From Chitinophagales bacterium (GTDB taxonomy: Bacteria; Bacteroidota; Bacteroidia; Chitinophagales; UBA2359): a DNA stretch of 64,000 nt. The notes beneath the pieces are model-generated. The model was given only the letters and a program-made list of their open reading frames with translations. It was not told where the DNA came from and ran no database searches. The DNA is taken from positions 1 through 64,000 of the forward strand of contig JAWKLZ010000001.1 of assembly GCA_041392475.1 (NCBI GenBank), written 5' to 3'. A program made the translations under genes and the position numbers. Each line of letters begins with the position of its first letter. Position 1 is the first letter of the stretch. This document shows positions 8,847-16,523 of this stretch, one piece after another.

Positions 8847-8951
8847 TAAGTACCTAACCAGATTTAAAAGGATATTAAAATCTTCACAAGAGATTAATAA
8901 TAAACATTTTGTGATTTTTGAAATGTACCAATAATTTTGATTAGGTACTTA
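8847..8951. repeat. 11-bp inverted repeat pair framing 83 bp of noncoding DNA
   Basis: TAAGTACCTAA at 8847-8857 is perfectly inverted as TTAGGTACTTA at 8941-8951. The 83 bp between are AT-rich and noncoding. The pair fills the only large gap in this part of the GT operon, just upstream of a -7-like box. It may be a small insertion or a long-range hairpin. Confidence 0.45.
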
Positions 8952-8982
8952 TCAGACTATTCATAAATCCATTGATTCATCC

Positions 8983-8990
8983 TAATTTTG
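8983..8990 (+). promoter_or_regulatory. Possible -7 promoter box TAATTTTG
   Basis: It fits the Bacteroidota -7 consensus TAnnTTTG and lies 16 nt upstream of the ATG at 9007, after a 202-bp gap in the operon. No convincing -33 TTG is at the expected distance, so the call rests on one element. Confidence 0.35.
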
Positions 8991-9006
8991 TACACATACT
9001 TATCTT

Positions 9007-10044
9007 ATGCAAAAACCTTTCATTTCCATCATCTTATGTACTTACAACGATGGTCTTTTTTTGGAAGAAGCCATTCAGAGTATGTTGAACCAAACATTCG
9101 CTGACTTTGAATTTATCATCATTAATGATGGCTCTACTGATAATACAAAATCCATTATCCATAACTTTGCCTCACCAAAAATTCGATACTTTGAACATCC
9201 CGAAAACAGAGGGCAGGAAGATTCTAAAAATCTCGGACTATCCAAAGCGACTGGCAAATATGTCGCGTATATGGATGGGGATGACATCAGTGAACCCGAC
9301 CGCCTTCAAATACAATTTGATTTTATGGAGCAACACCCCGAAATCGGTATATGCAGCACTTGCGTTCATTTTTTTGGATACAAGACAGGCATATTTTGGG
9401 GAACAGAAAAGCACAATGAAATTCAATTGAATAGCTTATTTTCTACATCTATGACCCATGCTACTTGTATGATACGCCGCTCTGTTTTGGAATATCACAA
9501 AATCAGATATAAGAAGGGATATTTGGCAGCCGAAGATTTCTTATTCTTATCGGAAGTGATAACCAAAACGAAGACATATTGTATCCAAAAACCACTTTAT
9601 CACTATCGGCAACATGGAATGAATATTTCTAATCAAAAGTATGCGGTACAAGTAAATAATTTTAGCAGAATCAGTCGCCATAATTTTAAAACATGGCTCG
9701 GCATGGATGATTTGACTGAAAATGAACATAAAACTATCTGTGCATTTTTTAGAGGAGATGTGTACCTCGAAACACTTCCGATAGTGGACAGCTTGATTAA
9801 AGAGAAACTCAACTTGGCCAAAACAGGAGCATTTGGACAGACTTTTTTGGAGTATTACGGAAAACGCTTGCTTGAAGTATATGTTAGTGAAGGCGGAAAA
9901 GGTCTAAAAAACCTTGCTGCGTTTCTACGCAATGATGTATGGCGGTATCTTCCATTTCGCCGCTATTTTTTGACTTATGCTTTGATTATCAGCAGAAGTA
10001 TTTACCGTTCAGTTATCCCTGAACCCGTTTTGGTAAATCCCTAA
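9007..10044 (+). CDS. GT2 family glycosyltransferase (paralogue of 6961-7986)
   Basis: A 345-residue GT2 protein: ISIILCTYNDGLFLEEAIQSML, FIIINDGSTDNT, and DXD in YMDGDDISEPDR. It shares blocks with the paralogue two genes upstream, including HNFAS, KIRY and SKNLG. The GT62-like gene and the 8.8-9.0 kb repeat lie between the two copies. The C-terminal region (about 290-345) has hydrophobic and basic segments suggesting membrane contact. Confidence 0.86.
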   Translation: MQKPFISIILCTYNDGLFLEEAIQSMLNQTFADFEFIIINDGSTDNTKSIIHNFASPKIRYFEHPENRGQEDSKNLGLSKATGKYVAYMDGDDISEPDRLQIQFDFMEQHPEIGICSTCVHFFGYKTGIFWGTEKHNEIQLNSLFSTSMTHATCMIRRSVLEYHKIRYKKGYLAAEDFLFLSEVITKTKTYCIQKPLYHYRQHGMNISNQKYAVQVNNFSRISRHNFKTWLGMDDLTENEHKTICAFFRGDVYLETLPIVDSLIKEKLNLAKTGAFGQTFLEYYGKRLLEVYVSEGGKGLKNLAAFLRNDVWRYLPFRRYFLTYALIISRSIYRSVIPEPVLVNP

Positions 10045-10067
10045 CAGCTAATTTTAAAAAAATAAAT

Positions 10068-11912
10068 GTGAGCAACATAAAGAAAAGATTAAAAAACCTC
10101 ATAATTCAAATTGGTGCACTTCGCAATATCCCGCCATTCTTCAAGATAATATGGGAAACCAATGCAAGTTATACCGTATTAAACATTGCATTGCGTTTGA
10201 TTCAGGCTGTCATTCCTATTGCCATTCTTTTTGCAGGAAAGATGGTGGTAGATGAAGTGGTTCGATTGATAGACATTGAGGGGGCTGCTTACAATTGGGA
10301 AGCATTGCAGTTTTTAATGCTTTGGATTGTAATTGGTTTGGCATTGGTCATTTTGACCACTTCATTGGCTAGCCTTGTGGCATTAGCAGATACATTGTTG
10401 GGAAATTTGGTGAGCAATGAAGTTTCGGAGCGAATCATCAGACATGCTGCAACTTTGGATTTGTACTATTTTGAAAATCCCGATTTTTACGATACACTGG
10501 AACGTGCTCGCGAACAAACGGGCAATCGCACCTTGCTGATGTCCATGGTTTTATCCCAATTGCAGGATATGGTAACGCTTGTTTTCCTAACGGGAGCCAT
10601 CATGACCTTTCGCCCATGGTTGTTGTTGGTGATGTGTGCGGGGATTGTACCTGCCTTCTTTTTGGAAAATTATTTTAACCAAGAAAACTATTCTCTTACC
10701 CATTCTTGGACTCCACAACGGAGAGAATTGGACTATTTAAGACTTATAGGCTCTAGCCATTACACGGCAAAGGAGATTAAAATTTTTGGTCTTGAAAACT
10801 ATATTACCAATCGTTTTGCAAATATAGCTAACCGTTATTATGAAGCCAATAAAAAATTGGCTATTAGGCGAACTATGGCAGGTATGATATTCGGTGTTCT
10901 AGGGGCAGTGGCTTATTACGGGATTTATATCTTTGTCGTGCTGGAAACAGTGAAAGGAGCTATCACGCTCGGAACCATGACCTTTTTAGCGGGGGTGTTT
11001 CAGCGAATGCAGAGTTCCTTGCAGGCCAGTGTAGGGAGGTTTTCTCAAATCAATGACATTGCTCTTTATCTTCAAGATTTGTTTGACCTGTTTACCCTCC
11101 AGCCGCTGGATATTGATAATAAAGGCACTAAATCGCTACCACCTGCCAATCAATTCAACTTTGTTTTTGAAAATGTGAGTTTCAAATATCCAGGGACAAA
11201 TAAATATGCACTTAAAAATTTGAGTTTTGAGTTGAACACAGGTGAAAAAATCGCTCTTGTTGGGGAAAATGGTGCAGGTAAAACGACTTTGGTAAAACTG
11301 CTCGCTCGCCTTTATACGCCAAGTAGTGGGCGTATTTTATTGAATGGAATTGACATCAAAGAATACGATTATGAGGCGTATCGCTCCAAAATTGGAGTGA
11401 TTTTCCAAGATTTTGTTCGCTTTATTTTTACTGCAAGAGACAACATTGCAGTGGGAAATGTGAAGGAGTTTGACAATCAAGAGTTGATTGAAACAGCAGC
11501 AGCAAAAGGACTTGCCGATACAGTAATAGATCAATTAGAGGATAAATATGACCAGATGTTGGGTAGAGGTTTCAAGAAAGGAACAGAATTGTCGGGTGGA
11601 CAATGGCAAAAAATCGCCTTGGCTCGTGCTTATATGCGAAGCGATGCTCAAGTAGTTATTTTAGATGAACCAACGGCTGCATTGGATGCCCGAGCCGAGC
11701 ATGAAGTTTTTCTGCGTTTTTCAGAATTGATGAAAGGAAAGACGGGGGTGATTATATCGCATAGATTCAGTACGGTTCGGATGGCAGATCGGATATTGTT
11801 TTTGGAGAATGGTCAGAAATTGGAAGAGGGTAGTCATACTGAATTGATTGAAAAAAATGGAAAATATGCACAACTTTTTGATTTGCAAGCTCGTGGATAT
11901 GCAGCTTCTTGA
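10068..11912 (+). CDS. ABC transporter, fused permease and ATPase (exporter type)
   Basis: A 614-residue half-transporter. The N-terminal ~330 residues form a six-helix type I exporter domain. The ATPase domain has Walker A GENGAGKTT near 399, signature LSGGQ near 508, Walker B VVILDEPTAALDA near 528, and the H-loop in IISHRFS. Two copies should dimerise. Its position in the GT run suggests export of a lipid-linked glycan or other precursor (MsbA/PglK-like role), which is inference. The start is GTG at 10068: the ATG two bases upstream runs straight into TGA. Confidence 0.88.
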   Translation: MSNIKKRLKNLIIQIGALRNIPPFFKIIWETNASYTVLNIALRLIQAVIPIAILFAGKMVVDEVVRLIDIEGAAYNWEALQFLMLWIVIGLALVILTTSLASLVALADTLLGNLVSNEVSERIIRHAATLDLYYFENPDFYDTLERAREQTGNRTLLMSMVLSQLQDMVTLVFLTGAIMTFRPWLLLVMCAGIVPAFFLENYFNQENYSLTHSWTPQRRELDYLRLIGSSHYTAKEIKIFGLENYITNRFANIANRYYEANKKLAIRRTMAGMIFGVLGAVAYYGIYIFVVLETVKGAITLGTMTFLAGVFQRMQSSLQASVGRFSQINDIALYLQDLFDLFTLQPLDIDNKGTKSLPPANQFNFVFENVSFKYPGTNKYALKNLSFELNTGEKIALVGENGAGKTTLVKLLARLYTPSSGRILLNGIDIKEYDYEAYRSKIGVIFQDFVRFIFTARDNIAVGNVKEFDNQELIETAAAKGLADTVIDQLEDKYDQMLGRGFKKGTELSGGQWQKIALARAYMRSDAQVVILDEPTAALDARAEHEVFLRFSELMKGKTGVIISHRFSTVRMADRILFLENGQKLEEGSHTELIEKNGKYAQLFDLQARGYAAS

Positions 11913-11965
11913 TAGTAACACTGGATTTATACTTCAATGAGTACACCTCAAAAAAAATAAAATAC

Positions 11966-13174
11966 ATGAAAAACAATCTTCCAAAAATAGCCTTTATCGG
12001 TGCTGTTACCTTTGAAGAACTAACAGGGAGTCATATACTGTTTTACAGACTTTTTAAAAAATACCCTCCTGAAAAGCTATTGGTTATCGGTTCTCATAAA
12101 AGCAGAGGAACAGATTCTCAAATCAAAAGACTGCCAAATGTCAAATATTACATCATTGAAGAACACAATGGTTTTCCTACGGCAAACCACCCTACTTCAA
12201 AATATCCTCCAGTGCGAATATTTCAAAAATGGTGGCATTACAAACCTTTTTTTAAAGCCTGCAAAAACTCCATCATAAAAGAGGTAGAAGCCTTTCAGCC
12301 CGATATTATCCTAAGTCTTACGATGAATATTCATTGGTACATTGCTTACTTGATATCCAAAGAATTAAAAATACCCTTAGACCTCGTGTTGCACGACCGT
12401 TGGGAACCCAATGTTGGCAATAAAAATGTTTGTGCTTATTTACAGCCTAAATTTAAAGAAGTATTTCAATACGCTCGAAAGCGATTTTGTATCAGTCCTA
12501 CAATGGAAAGGTATTATTATCGTCAAACAGGCATTCATTCTGATGTCTTGTACCCCATTGGCAATGAAAGTACAGTGCGTCTTGAAAAACAACAGAAAGA
12601 AGATAAAAACCCCTTAACTGTCGTCTATTTTGGAAATATTTGGGGAAATCAACCTTCCTTAATTGATTTAGCCCATATTTTGGATAAAAAAGAAATGAGG
12701 TTGGTGCTTTTTACGAATAGAGATTTGTCTTTTTTTGAAGCGAATGGACTGAAAAGTAAAAATGTTGAAGCTAATGGTTTTTTGAAGAATGAAGATTTGC
12801 TGAGTTGGTGTAAAGAACAGGCAGACATACTATATTTGCCCATGTATTTTGATAAGGGTGAACAGGACATGATTCAATGCTCCTTTCCGAGCAAGCTGGT
12901 AGATTATCTTTCTACTGGACTACCTATCATCCTACAAGCTCCTAAGATTGCATCTATCATCAAGTTTGCAGAATTAAACAAGGACTCTCCATTCGCAGAA
13001 GTTCTCATAGATGACAACATTGAAGTATTGGAAACTGCAATGCAGAAATTATCAGATTCTACCTATCGCAAAAGTCTGGGAGATAACAGTTTGAAGGTTT
13101 GGAAAAAATATTTTTCGGCAGACATAATCCGCTCTTCATTTCTTGAACATTACAAAAAAAACAATATAGTATGA
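11966..13174 (+). CDS. GT-B fold glycosyltransferase (GT4-like)
   Basis: A 402-residue protein. The N-terminal Rossmann-like half begins KIAFIGAVTFEELTGSHILFYRL. The C-terminal half has LTVVYFGNIWG and a nucleotide-sugar-binding helix region FPSKLVDYLSTGLPIIL, as in GT4 enzymes. The ATG at 11966 is preferred over a TTG at 11909 that would extend into the previous gene's stop. The last codons overlap the start of the downstream epimerase by 4 bp. Sugar specificity is unknown. Confidence 0.78.
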   Translation: MKNNLPKIAFIGAVTFEELTGSHILFYRLFKKYPPEKLLVIGSHKSRGTDSQIKRLPNVKYYIIEEHNGFPTANHPTSKYPPVRIFQKWWHYKPFFKACKNSIIKEVEAFQPDIILSLTMNIHWYIAYLISKELKIPLDLVLHDRWEPNVGNKNVCAYLQPKFKEVFQYARKRFCISPTMERYYYRQTGIHSDVLYPIGNESTVRLEKQQKEDKNPLTVVYFGNIWGNQPSLIDLAHILDKKEMRLVLFTNRDLSFFEANGLKSKNVEANGFLKNEDLLSWCKEQADILYLPMYFDKGEQDMIQCSFPSKLVDYLSTGLPIILQAPKIASIIKFAELNKDSPFAEVLIDDNIEVLETAMQKLSDSTYRKSLGDNSLKVWKKYFSADIIRSSFLEHYKKNNIV

Positions 13175-14262
13175 ATACTGCGATTATTACAGGTTCCTCG
13201 GGACTGATTGGAAGCGAGGCTTGCAAGTTTTTCCACTCCAAAGGGTTTCGCATAATTGGTATAGACAATGATATGCGAAAATATTTTTTTGGAGTAGAAG
13301 CCAGCACCAAACACGTAGATGAAAAACTAAATGCTACTCTGAAAAATTATCAATCATTTGATACAGATATTCGAGATATTGATGGATTGAACAAGATTTT
13401 TGCAACCTATAGTTCTGATATAAAACTAATTATTCATGCTGCGGCACAGCCTTCACATGATTGGGCTGCAAAAGAACCTCTAACCGATTTTTCTATCAAC
13501 GCAACAGGAACTGCTAACCTGCTGGAGATGACCCGAAAATATTGCAACAAAGCAGCTTTTATTTTCACGAGTACCAATAAAGTTTATGGAGACACACCCA
13601 ACAAACTGCCGCTTATCGAACACGAATATCGCTGGGAATTGGATGAATCTCATCCTTATTTTCAAAATGGGATAGCCGAAGAAATGTCTATCGATCAGTC
13701 TATACACAGTATTTTTGGAGTGGGTAAAATTGCTGCGGATATGATGGTTCAAGAATATGGGCGGTATTTTGGAATGAATACGGTTGCTTTTCGAGGTGGA
13801 TGTTTGACAGGGCCAACACATCAAGGTGCAGAATTGCATGGATTTTTAGCCTATTTGGTCAAATGTGCTATCAGTGGAAAACCTTACACTATTTATGGAC
13901 ACAAAGGCAAACAGGTACGAGACAATATCCACAGTATTGACCTAATCAATGCTTTTTGGGAATACTACAAAGCACCCATATCTGGTGAAGTATATAATAT
14001 AGGAGGCTCTCGACATTCCAACATCTCCATTTTAGAAGCCATCAAAAGTATTGAAGAAATAAGTAGTCACCGCTTAAATTTTACTCTTTCTGATAAAGCC
14101 CGTATTGGTGATCATATATGGTACGTTTCGGATATTTCTAAATTTAGAAGTCACTATCCAAACTTTGCCTATCAGTACAATATTCGGCAAATATTAACGG
14201 AAATGATTGATGCGACAAAAGCCGCTTCTCAACAAATCGGGTTTAAAACAGCCTCCATGTGA
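13171..14262 (+). CDS. NAD-dependent epimerase/dehydratase, CDP-paratose 2-epimerase-like
   Basis: A 363-residue extended SDR. It has the NAD-binding GSSGLIGS motif at the N-terminus, the IHAAAQPSHDWA block, TSTNKVYGD, and a C-terminal substrate domain (RGGCLTGP, GKQVRDNIHS, VYNIGGSR). The pattern matches CDP-tyvelose/paratose 2-epimerases, which invert C2 of a nucleotide-linked sugar. In the usual YxxxK active site the sequence reads FGVGK, with Phe in place of the catalytic Tyr, so the mechanism or substrate may differ from TyvE. It is the last gene of the plus-strand glycan operon. Confidence 0.8.
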   Translation: MNTAIITGSSGLIGSEACKFFHSKGFRIIGIDNDMRKYFFGVEASTKHVDEKLNATLKNYQSFDTDIRDIDGLNKIFATYSSDIKLIIHAAAQPSHDWAAKEPLTDFSINATGTANLLEMTRKYCNKAAFIFTSTNKVYGDTPNKLPLIEHEYRWELDESHPYFQNGIAEEMSIDQSIHSIFGVGKIAADMMVQEYGRYFGMNTVAFRGGCLTGPTHQGAELHGFLAYLVKCAISGKPYTIYGHKGKQVRDNIHSIDLINAFWEYYKAPISGEVYNIGGSRHSNISILEAIKSIEEISSHRLNFTLSDKARIGDHIWYVSDISKFRSHYPNFAYQYNIRQILTEMIDATKAASQQIGFKTASM

Positions 14263-14269
14263 TAAAAGT

Positions 14270-14314
14270 TATTTCCTTTCCAAATCTTTTCATAAATGAT
14301 TGAGAAAGGAAATA
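14270..14314. terminator. Convergent intergenic hairpin, probable bidirectional terminator
   Basis: TATTTCCTTTC (14270-14280) pairs perfectly with GAAAGGAAATA (14304-14314), and partial pairing extends into the loop (CAAATC/GATTG). It fills the 68-bp gap between convergent genes. A-rich sequence, rather than a clean T-run, follows on the plus strand. Confidence 0.6.
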
Positions 14315-14330
14315 TTGAAAAAACTTATGG

Positions 14331-15443
14331 TCAGAAAAATGTGTGGATAGAGTTGTTGAAACTGAGTTTGTAAAGATTCTGATAAGCCTCCACCGTTTCC
14401 TTCAATGGAAAATATCGAATCGGTTTGTGTTGCCAATTTTCATGATATGCTTCCTCCAAAGCTGCTACCAAAGCCGTTATCGTCATTTTCTCCATCACCA
14501 CAAATTTGCCGCTAACCACTTCGGGCAATGCTCCTTGATGCGAAGAAACAATCGGTACTTCTAAGGCAACTGCTTCGGCCGCTGCAAAACAAAATCCTTC
14601 GCTATAAGACGAAATTACCACACAGGAAGACTGCAACAGTTCCTGATACAAATCTTCCTTCAATAAGTTGTGTTTGAAGTCAATATAATCTTCAAGTTCA
14701 TATTCTTTTACCAGCCTCATGATTTTGTCAAAAAAAGCTTTGGGCTTTTTTGGGAGAATCAACTTCAAAGTCGTATTGGGAAAAAGTTTTCTGAATTCGG
14801 CTGCCGCAGGTATCAATAAGTCCAAGCCTTTTGAAATACCCAATCTGCCAAAGTAAGTGTAGGTAAAAGTTGCCGTTGAAGCTGTTGGCGAAAAATGGAA
14901 AGCATTATATTCCAAACCATTGTAAATGCGTACTATTTTATCGCTCGAAATGCCGTTTTGCTGCAATGCCTTTGCAGTAAAATCCGAAACGGCTATGTAC
15001 CGATAAAAGGGAAGGTGAAGTAGCAGTTTTTCAAAAAAATAGTAACTGTATTTTTGAAGAAAAGAGGTGAAAGGCAGCCGCTTCCAAAGTTCTCCCCAAA
15101 CTTCGTGAAAGGTCACAAACACAGGCTTTTGTCTGATTTTCCCTGCAATGATGGCAGGCAGCGCAGCATTGTAAGTAGTAGTATGTATTAGATGTGCATC
15201 TTGGGCGTGTTGAAGAATTTTTGGCAGGCTAAACAAAGTGAACGCATAGCGATTCCAGCAGTTCAACCGAATGATATGCACCCCTTTGTGGACTTCTTCT
15301 TTGGATAATTCTTTTTCAAATCGTGTTGTCACTACCACCACTTTGTAGCCGTTTTTTGCCAAAGCAGTAGTCAGTACATAAAAGAGTTTTTCAGCCCCTC
15401 CGATATAAGGATAAAAATGTTCGAGAACGAACAGGATTTTCAT
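14331..15443 (-). CDS. GT4 family glycosyltransferase
   Basis: A 370-residue GT-B protein. It starts MKILFVLEHFYPYIGGAEK, the glycine-rich acceptor loop of GT4 enzymes. It has IVRIYNGLEYNAF between the domains and the donor-site motif YSEGFCFAAAEAVALEVPIVSS (EX7E type) near the C-terminus. It is the last gene of a minus-strand set, starting one base after the DUF2304 stop. It probably extends a lipid-linked glycan; donor and acceptor are not predictable. Confidence 0.87.
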   Translation of the reverse strand: MKILFVLEHFYPYIGGAEKLFYVLTTALAKNGYKVVVVTTRFEKELSKEEVHKGVHIIRLNCWNRYAFTLFSLPKILQHAQDAHLIHTTTYNAALPAIIAGKIRQKPVFVTFHEVWGELWKRLPFTSFLQKYSYYFFEKLLLHLPFYRYIAVSDFTAKALQQNGISSDKIVRIYNGLEYNAFHFSPTASTATFTYTYFGRLGISKGLDLLIPAAAEFRKLFPNTTLKLILPKKPKAFFDKIMRLVKEYELEDYIDFKHNLLKEDLYQELLQSSCVVISSYSEGFCFAAAEAVALEVPIVSSHQGALPEVVSGKFVVMEKMTITALVAALEEAYHENWQHKPIRYFPLKETVEAYQNLYKLSFNNSIHTFF

Positions 15444-15444
15444 A

Positions 15445-15801
15445 TCAATTTTGATTTTCGTTTATTTTTTGAGGATGCTCCAATGCTATTTTTCGAACCA
15501 ACTCCGTCAAGGTTTCATCTTGTTTTTTCACCATCTTAAACAGTTGAAGTTGAAAGTAAAATAGCACTCCTATCGCAAAAAATAGAATAGCATTGATGTT
15601 GTCTTTGATACCGAAAACCTTGGCTATTAATTCCGAGAAAAAATCAGGAAATAAAGCCACTGCCATTACTCCTGCCCAAAGGACAACGATTAAAATAGCT
15701 TCGTAAATCCCCGATTTTCTATTGCTATATTCTTTTATCTGCTTCAATATGAACAGTAAAGAAAAGATTGGAATGATGATTTGAAAGTAGCGAATTTCCA
15801 T
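15445..15801 (-). CDS. DUF2304 membrane protein
   Basis: A 118-residue protein with three hydrophobic helices (about 5-20, 35-50, 65-88) and a charged C-terminal tail. The pattern RYFQIIIPIFSLLFILKQIKEY at the start and ILFFAIGVLFYFQLQLF in the third helix fits the DUF2304 family. These are small proteins commonly encoded next to DPM1-like GT2 genes, as here. Function is unknown; a membrane partner or anchor for the adjacent transferase is a reasonable guess. Confidence 0.75.
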   Translation of the reverse strand: MEIRYFQIIIPIFSLLFILKQIKEYSNRKSGIYEAILIVVLWAGVMAVALFPDFFSELIAKVFGIKDNINAILFFAIGVLFYFQLQLFKMVKKQDETLTELVRKIALEHPQKINENQN

Positions 15802-15813
15802 GATAAATGATGA

Positions 15814-16503
15814 TTAATTAAAAACAATCCGCCAGAGTATATTGGCAGCAGTCTTGAAACCTACAAATAAATTTTGTCCTTTACTCATAGAGTATTCGTT
15901 ATAAATTACCTGTATAGGAGTTTCTGCAATTTGAAGCCCGTTTTTTTCTGCCTCAATGAGCATTTCACTGCAATAACCAAAGCCTCTATTTTTAAGTTGT
16001 AAGTTTTCAATTGCCTTTCTATTCAACAACCTAAAGCCCGATTGCGTATCGCTGTACTTTTTACTGCAAAAAAGGTTGGTGAAGATATTTGCTAAAGAAT
16101 TATAAACAATTCGCTGATTTGGAATTGCATTCGATTGTAAGGCAAAACGATTGCCTATCACAATATCCGCCATCGTGTTTTCCATCGCAAAGCACAACTT
16201 TTCAATATCTTCTACCAAATGCTGCCCATCGCTGTCCATCATAATGATAAATGGGAAGTGATGTTTATTGGCATATGCAATTCCTGTCTGCGCTGCTGCA
16301 CCAGCACCTCGATTGATGCAATGCGACAAAACGATAGCACCCGAATGAAGCGCATTCAATAACGTATCATCTGAACTGCCATCATTTACCACACATACAT
16401 TTGGATAACCAACATTTCTTATTCCTTGTATCACACTTCTAATAACAGAAGCCTCATTGAAGGCAGGCAGCAATACTAATATTTTGGATTTTTCAATAGC
16501 CAT
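15814..16503 (-). CDS. GT2 family transferase, dolichyl/polyprenyl-phosphate sugar synthase-like
   Basis: A 229-residue protein of the DPM1 group: ILVLLPAFNEASVI, VVNDGSSDDT, DXD in MMDSDGQH, and SGFRLLNRKAIE. The family makes polyprenyl-phosphate mannose or glucose used as a donor by membrane transferases. It has no C-terminal membrane anchor of its own, which fits pairing with the DUF2304 protein 12 bp downstream. It lies 20 bp after the large phosphodiesterase fusion gene. Confidence 0.83.
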   Translation of the reverse strand: MAIEKSKILVLLPAFNEASVIRSVIQGIRNVGYPNVCVVNDGSSDDTLLNALHSGAIVLSHCINRGAGAAAQTGIAYANKHHFPFIIMMDSDGQHLVEDIEKLCFAMENTMADIVIGNRFALQSNAIPNQRIVYNSLANIFTNLFCSKKYSDTQSGFRLLNRKAIENLQLKNRGFGYCSEMLIEAEKNGLQIAETPIQVIYNEYSMSKGQNLFVGFKTAANILWRIVFN

Positions 16504-16523
16504 GATTTTTGACTTCTAAGTCC

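Noticed and set aside
11909..11965. TTG-initiated extension of the GT-B enzyme
   Set aside because: No conserved residues, and an ATG follows at 11966 directly before the domain.
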